Source: an uncultured Eubacteriales bacterium
GTDB taxonomy: Bacteria; Bacillota; Clostridia; Oscillospirales; Oscillospiraceae
Reading direction: 5' to 3'
DNA: 64,000 bases
NCBI GenBank assembly: GCA_900546255.1
Contig: URCB01000006.1
Coordinates: 1-64,000, forward strand
Shown: positions 60,873 through 64,000 of the stretch, piece by piece
Numbering within the stretch: the first letter of the stretch is position 1
How the letters are laid out: every line of letters starts with the position of its first letter
The notes under the pieces: generated by a model
What the model saw: the letters and a program-made list of their open reading frames with translations, nothing else
The model's database searches: none
What the model was told of the DNA's origin: nothing
Translations under genes and position numbers: made by a program

Positions 60873-60948
60873 GCGCCAGTAGCGTAATGGATAGCGCATC
60901 AGATTCCGGTTCTGAGGGTTGGGGGTTCGAGTCCCTTCTGGCGTGCCA
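60873..60948 (+). tRNA. tRNA-Arg (anticodon CCG)
   Basis: 76 bases with encoded CCA. Acceptor GCGCCAG/CTGGCGT, anticodon arm TCAGA-TTCCGGT-TCTGA with CCG, T arm GGGGG-TTCGAGT-CCCTT. Reads CGG, the main arginine codon in the GC-rich genes of this window. Single gene with promoter and terminator. Confidence 0.97.
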
Positions 60949-60987
60949 AAGCAGGACATCCGTTTGGGTGTCCTGCTTTGTTGTTTC
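60949..60987 (+). terminator. Terminator after tRNA-Arg(CCG)
   Basis: Stem AAAGCAGGACA/TGTCCTGCTTT (using the last tRNA A), followed by GTTGTTT. Confidence 0.88.
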
Positions 60988-61049
60988 CCGTGGGGGCAGG
61001 CCCGCACCAGGCATCCCCCAGCCCCCTCCCCTAAAGTTCCTTCCATCCC

Positions 61050-61079
61050 TTGACAGCCTGCTCTCTCAAATGTTATGGT
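61050..61079 (+). promoter_or_regulatory. Promoter of the SDR gene
   Basis: TTGACA (61050-61055), 18-bp spacer, TATGGT (61074-61079). Confidence 0.65.
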
Positions 61080-61153
61080 AGGATTAGATTTTTATCATGC
61101 AAACGGCGGCTGGACTTCCCTCCCGCCGCCCCATTCCCAAAGGAGGCATGGAT

Positions 61154-61948
61154 ATGGCAGGACTTTTACAGGACAAAATCGCCCTGGTCACCGGCGCCGC
61201 CATGGGCAACGGCGAGGGCATCGCCCGGGTGATGGTTGCCAAGGGGGCCACGGTAATCCTCGCGGACAAGAACGAGAAGGTGTTTGAAACGGCAGCCTCC
61301 CTGGGCCAGGCTGCCACCGCCTACCAGGTGGACGTGTCCCAGTATGACCAGGTGGCCCAGATGGCGGAGCAGGTCATGGCCCAGTTCGGCCGGCTGGACA
61401 TTCTGGTCAACAACGCCGGCATCGCCCGGATGATCCCCGTGAACAACATGGACGACGCCCTCCGAGACCTCCACTACCAGGTGAATATGGTGGGCACCTG
61501 GAACTGCGTGAAGGCCTTTCTCCCCCACATGATCGAGAGGAAGTACGGGAGGATCCTCAACATGTCCTCAGTCACCGGCCCCCGGGTGGTGGACCCCGGG
61601 ATGATGGGATATGCCATGAGCAAAGGGGCCATCTCCGCCTTCACCAAGGCCATCGCCATGGACGTGGCCAAGTACGGCATCACCTCCAACGCCATCCTCC
61701 CCGGGTACTTCCTCACCCCCATGGTGATGCACAGTGCCCAGGAGACCGATCCCGAGAACCCCCAGCGGGTGCTGGACGGCATCGCCGCCGGGGTCCCCCT
61801 GGGCCGCTTTGGCAAGCCGGAGGAGATCGGCTATCTGGCCGCCTTCCTGGCCTCTGACGAAGCCGCCTACTTCACCGGCCAGGAGTTCGTCATCGACGGC
61901 GGCGCCGGCCTGCCGGAGACCAACGCCATGGGCGTTGTCAACGACTGA
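61154..61948 (+). CDS. Short-chain dehydrogenase/reductase
   Basis: 264 residues. IALVTGAAMGNGEGIARVM is the cofactor loop (TGxxxGxG), DILVNNAGIARM, NMSSVTGPRV (Ser), then YAMSKGAISAF with the catalytic Tyr and Lys, and a C-terminal FTGQEFVIDGGAGLPE. Classical SDR, oxidises or reduces a hydroxyl or keto group. ATG 61154 was chosen over 61148 because GGAGG then lies 7 bases away. Substrate unknown; close to the Fe-alcohol dehydrogenase but separately transcribed. Confidence 0.93.
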   Translation: MAGLLQDKIALVTGAAMGNGEGIARVMVAKGATVILADKNEKVFETAASLGQAATAYQVDVSQYDQVAQMAEQVMAQFGRLDILVNNAGIARMIPVNNMDDALRDLHYQVNMVGTWNCVKAFLPHMIERKYGRILNMSSVTGPRVVDPGMMGYAMSKGAISAFTKAIAMDVAKYGITSNAILPGYFLTPMVMHSAQETDPENPQRVLDGIAAGVPLGRFGKPEEIGYLAAFLASDEAAYFTGQEFVIDGGAGLPETNAMGVVND

Positions 61949-62024
61949 GCCCCCAGAACAACAGCCGCCAGCCACCGAAGGACTCGCCTTCGGTGGCTGG
62001 CGGTTTCTCTTCCGGCTTCCCGCG

Positions 62025-63026
62025 TCAGTGCAAGGGATAGGCCGTGCCGTTGAGAACCACGGCGGTCACCTGGTCCAGGGCAAAGGTCTGGGCCAGAGCA
62101 TAGGTAACGGTCTTTCCGTCCTCAGTACCCAGGGCATACAGGGTTTGGTCGATGGCATTGGCATCGTCTACAATTACCTGCTCCGTGCCGTCGGCCAGGC
62201 GGAGGGCAATGGTGTGCAAGTCATCCACCACATAGCCATAGGTCTGGTTCTGGTTCGTGATTTGCAGGCCCACTGCGGAGAGGGTGACCCCCACCCCGTC
62301 CGTGCCCCCTTGGCAGCTGGGCATGGCCTGGGCCTGGGGCAGGTCGGCGGAGAGGACCTCCCCACCCAGTCCCGTGCGGTCCAGGGCATAGTCTCGAGCC
62401 ACCAGGCGCAGGGGGGCCTGGGCCGTGTCGATCCCGCTGGCCGGTCCCGCGATGAAGGCCCCCTCCAGGTAGTAGTCGTTTTCAGTGGAGCGGGTGGTGT
62501 CCAGGTAGAAACGGCTTCCGGTGTGGTTCTCCCCATACATCACCTGGAAGGCCAGCTTCCCATCTCCATTGCCCCAGACCTGCTCCAGGCCGCTCCAGGC
62601 CAGGCCAGGCTGGTTCTGGTACTGGGGGTAGTACGCCAAAACCTCAAAGGGCCGCACCCCATCCCCCGCCTTATTCTCGATGTGCAGGCGCACCAGGCCG
62701 GTGCCTGTGGCCTCATCAAAGAGGAAAGCGTCCACGGTCATGCGGTAGTGGTCGTTCTCGTCGGTGACCACCCCCGCCGGGACGGCGATGTAATCCGACA
62801 GGGCGGCATCCTCCCCCTGGGGGAAGAAGAGGGGGAAGCCCCCGCTGACCCCGGCGGCCACAGCAGTGCCCCCCAGGCAGAGAGCGGCGGCCAGGGCCAC
62901 CCCGGCCACCCCACGCAGGGGGAAGCGTCTCTGGGACCGGGTCTGCTCCGGCAAACCTTCTAAGGTATGCTGCACCCGCTGGTGGAAGGCCTCCGGCACA
63001 GGGGGCAGGGTATGGTTTTTCTTCAT
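62025..63026 (-). CDS. DUF4179-type membrane-anchored anti-sigma-like protein
   Basis: 333 residues. A cytoplasmic N-terminus of about 40 residues (PPVPEAFHQRVQHTLEGLPE), one membrane segment near 42-62 (VAGVALAAALCLGGTAVAAG), then an extracytoplasmic domain of about 260 residues with the DUF4179 pattern (MTVDAFLFDEATGTGLVRLHI, RSTENDYYLEGAFIAGP). Overlaps the ECF sigma gene by four bases. DUF4179 proteins are usually sigma regulators paired like this; the inhibitory role is inferred. ATG 63024-63026, weak ribosome site AAAGGAG 10 bases upstream. Confidence 0.85.
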   Translation of the reverse strand: MKKNHTLPPVPEAFHQRVQHTLEGLPEQTRSQRRFPLRGVAGVALAAALCLGGTAVAAGVSGGFPLFFPQGEDAALSDYIAVPAGVVTDENDHYRMTVDAFLFDEATGTGLVRLHIENKAGDGVRPFEVLAYYPQYQNQPGLAWSGLEQVWGNGDGKLAFQVMYGENHTGSRFYLDTTRSTENDYYLEGAFIAGPASGIDTAQAPLRLVARDYALDRTGLGGEVLSADLPQAQAMPSCQGGTDGVGVTLSAVGLQITNQNQTYGYVVDDLHTIALRLADGTEQVIVDDANAIDQTLYALGTEDGKTVTYALAQTFALDQVTAVVLNGTAYPLH

Positions 63027-63505
63027 GCAAAACACGCTCCTTTCAGGGTGTCCCGGAGTTGGATCCGGGCGGTGCGCAGGCGGCTTTTCACGGTCCCCTC
63101 CGGCAGGCGGAGAAGGGAGGCAATCTCCCGGGTTTTGAACCCCTCCCAGTAGTACATCACCACCGGCAGGCGGTACTTCTCCTCCAGGGCGCCCAGCGCT
63201 GCGTAGAGGTCGCTGTGATCCTCCTCCGCCGGGGCGGGGATGGCTTCCGCCGCCGCCTGGTCATAGGGGGCCTGCCGCCCCCGTTGGCGGAGAATTCCCT
63301 TGCACTCGTTGATGAGGATCCGGGTGAGCCACGTGCGGAAATACTGGGGCTGGCGCAGGGTGTCCAGCCGCTCCCAGGCCCGCAGGATGGCCTGCTGCGC
63401 CGCGTCGGCGCAATCCTCCTCGTTGCCCACCATGGCTTTGGCCACCCGGTAGAGGGTGGGCTCCGCCGCCAAAACGGCGGCGGTGAATTCCTGTTGGTTC
63501 ATCAT
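63023..63505 (-). CDS. ECF sigma factor (SigK/SigW-like)
   Basis: 160 residues. Region 2: LYRVAKAMVGNEEDCADAAQQAILRAWERLDTLRQPQYFRTWLTRILINECK, in parts. Region 4: LEEKYRLPVVMYYWEGFKTREIASLLRLPEGTVKSRLRTARIQL with a clear HTH. Controlled by the DUF4179 protein that follows. Two ATGs in a row (63505, 63502). Target genes unknown; no typical ECF AAC promoter was seen upstream. Confidence 0.93.
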   Translation of the reverse strand: MMNQQEFTAAVLAAEPTLYRVAKAMVGNEEDCADAAQQAILRAWERLDTLRQPQYFRTWLTRILINECKGILRQRGRQAPYDQAAAEAIPAPAEEDHSDLYAALGALEEKYRLPVVMYYWEGFKTREIASLLRLPEGTVKSRLRTARIQLRDTLKGACFA

Positions 63506-63640
63506 GGCTGGCGGTTTCCTTTCTGAAAGCGTTTTTGCGGCCGCTCCGATTGCTTTCACCCATTAGAGGCAGCAAGAACGGATTTGGATGCCGGTCCCGG
63601 GCAAAACGCAAACATTTTTCTCCCCTTCGCCCAACAGAGG

Positions 63641-63673
63641 AACCGCCCCAGCCCAAAATGGGCCGGGGCGGTT
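63641..63673 (-). terminator. Terminator after the CoA-transferase
   Basis: Stem AACCGCCCC(A)GCCC/GGGC(C)GGGGCGGTT, followed by CCTCTG. Strong stem without a T run. Confidence 0.7.
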
Positions 63674-63704
63674 CCCGTCAGAAAGGAGAAGGGTGGCGCC
63701 GGTT

Positions 63705-64000
63705 TTAATAGTACATGTATTTTGCGGCCTGCTTCCGCAGCTCCGCCCGGAAGTCCGGGTGGGCCACGGCGATGAGGTTTTCCACCCGCTGGCCCACGGT
63801 GCGCTGGCGGAGCTTGGCCACGCCGTACTCGGTGACCACCATGTCCGTCAGGTTCCGGGAGACCGAGACGACGGCCCCCGGGTCCAGGATGGGCACAATG
63901 CGGGAGAGGGTCCCCTTCTTCGTGGTGGACGTCTGGGCCAGGATGGCCCGCCCCCCTTTCGAGTGGTAGGCCCCCCAGGCAAAGTCGGTGGCGCCGCCTG
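63705..64000 (-). CDS. CoA-transferase/acetyl-CoA hydrolase family, C-terminal end only
   Basis: The last 98 codons of a gene whose start lies outside the window. GGATDFAWGAYHSKGGRAILA, then VSRNLTDMVVTEYGVAKLRQRTVGQRVENLIAVAHPDFR are C-terminal signatures of the 4-hydroxybutyrate/butyryl-CoA:acetate CoA-transferase family. In a butyrate former this would fit the fermentation genes nearby, but which substrate it uses cannot be told from this part. Confidence 0.9.
   Translation of the reverse strand, partial: GGATDFAWGAYHSKGGRAILAQTSTTKKGTLSRIVPILDPGAVVSVSRNLTDMVVTEYGVAKLRQRTVGQRVENLIAVAHPDFRAELRKQAAKYMYY

Noticed and set aside
59458..60882. Plus-strand frame of 474 codons opposite the alcohol dehydrogenase
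   Set aside because: Shadow of a gene with complete metal-site motifs; no ribosome site.
39753..60948. Two tRNA-Arg genes as possible integration sites
   Set aside because: No flanking direct repeat of a tRNA 3' end and no integrase was seen.

Overview
The window reads as Bacillota, class Clostridia, most likely an Oscillospirales gut anaerobe. The support is a Firmicutes-type dcw cluster with spoVD/PBP2B and divIB, ECF riboflavin transporters under FMN riboswitches, an S-layer-homology (SLH) protein, the mutS2-recO-yqzL group and high G+C DNA. Almost all genes are housekeeping. I see no insertion sequence, prophage, CRISPR array or recognisable defence locus, and nothing I would call a new multi-gene system. 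The more interesting items are small: a candidate non-coding RNA, a 13-cysteine mini-protein, a DUF5714-arsenate reductase fusion and some regulatory sites.

The window is probably not one continuous background. From base 1 to about 5.2 kb (recD2, a small membrane protein, metK with SAM riboswitch, ribU with FMN riboswitch, and the 3' half of tuf) proline is written almost only CCG. From the 5' half of tuf rightward it is written almost only CCC. The switch falls inside tuf, near 5200-5290. Two different riboflavin ECF genes, each with an FMN riboswitch, lie on either side. A join of two related genomes in the conserved tuf gene (assembly chimera, or recombination) explains this best.

Layout: 1-4.6 kb, recD2, metK and ribU (all minus). 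4.65-9.7 kb, the str operon read rightmost first: L7Ae-like protein, rpsL, rpsG, fusA, tuf. 9.7-12.9 kb, a DUF1294 protein, dinB, a second ribU, and a SLOG-family protein. 13-25.6 kb, the division and wall cluster (transcribed rsmH, ftsL, spoVD, murE, mraY, ftsW, murG, murA, divIB, ftsZ). 25.9-29.8 kb, uvrC, rsmD, coaD, a coiled-coil protein, and ptsH. 29.9-30.2 kb, a promoter-driven structured RNA candidate. 30.2-35.9 kb, an MFS transporter, a zinc phospholipase-like protein, mutS2, recO and yqzL. 36-38.3 kb, a secreted SLH protein.

38.5-45 kb holds an exonuclease-BRCT protein, tRNA-Arg(ACG), a tiny Cys-rich protein, a zinc-ribbon protein, a phosphodiesterase, a GntR-ABC operon and a TetR-flavodoxin pair. 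44.9-50.5 kb holds the DUF5714-ArsC fusion, a UvrD-like helicase, and a MerR regulator divergent from a MATE pump. 50.6-58.7 kb holds folA-thyA-mtaB, a YfbR-like nucleotidase, ACT and PFL (UPF0210) proteins, pgi, and a P-loop plus zinc-ribbon pair. 58.8-64 kb holds a membrane protein, Fe-alcohol dehydrogenase, tRNA-Arg(CCG), an SDR dehydrogenase, an ECF sigma/anti-sigma pair, and the end of a CoA-transferase.

Start codons were set from ribosome-binding sites. Promoters and terminators were found by eye. Family names come from recognised motifs, not from searches.
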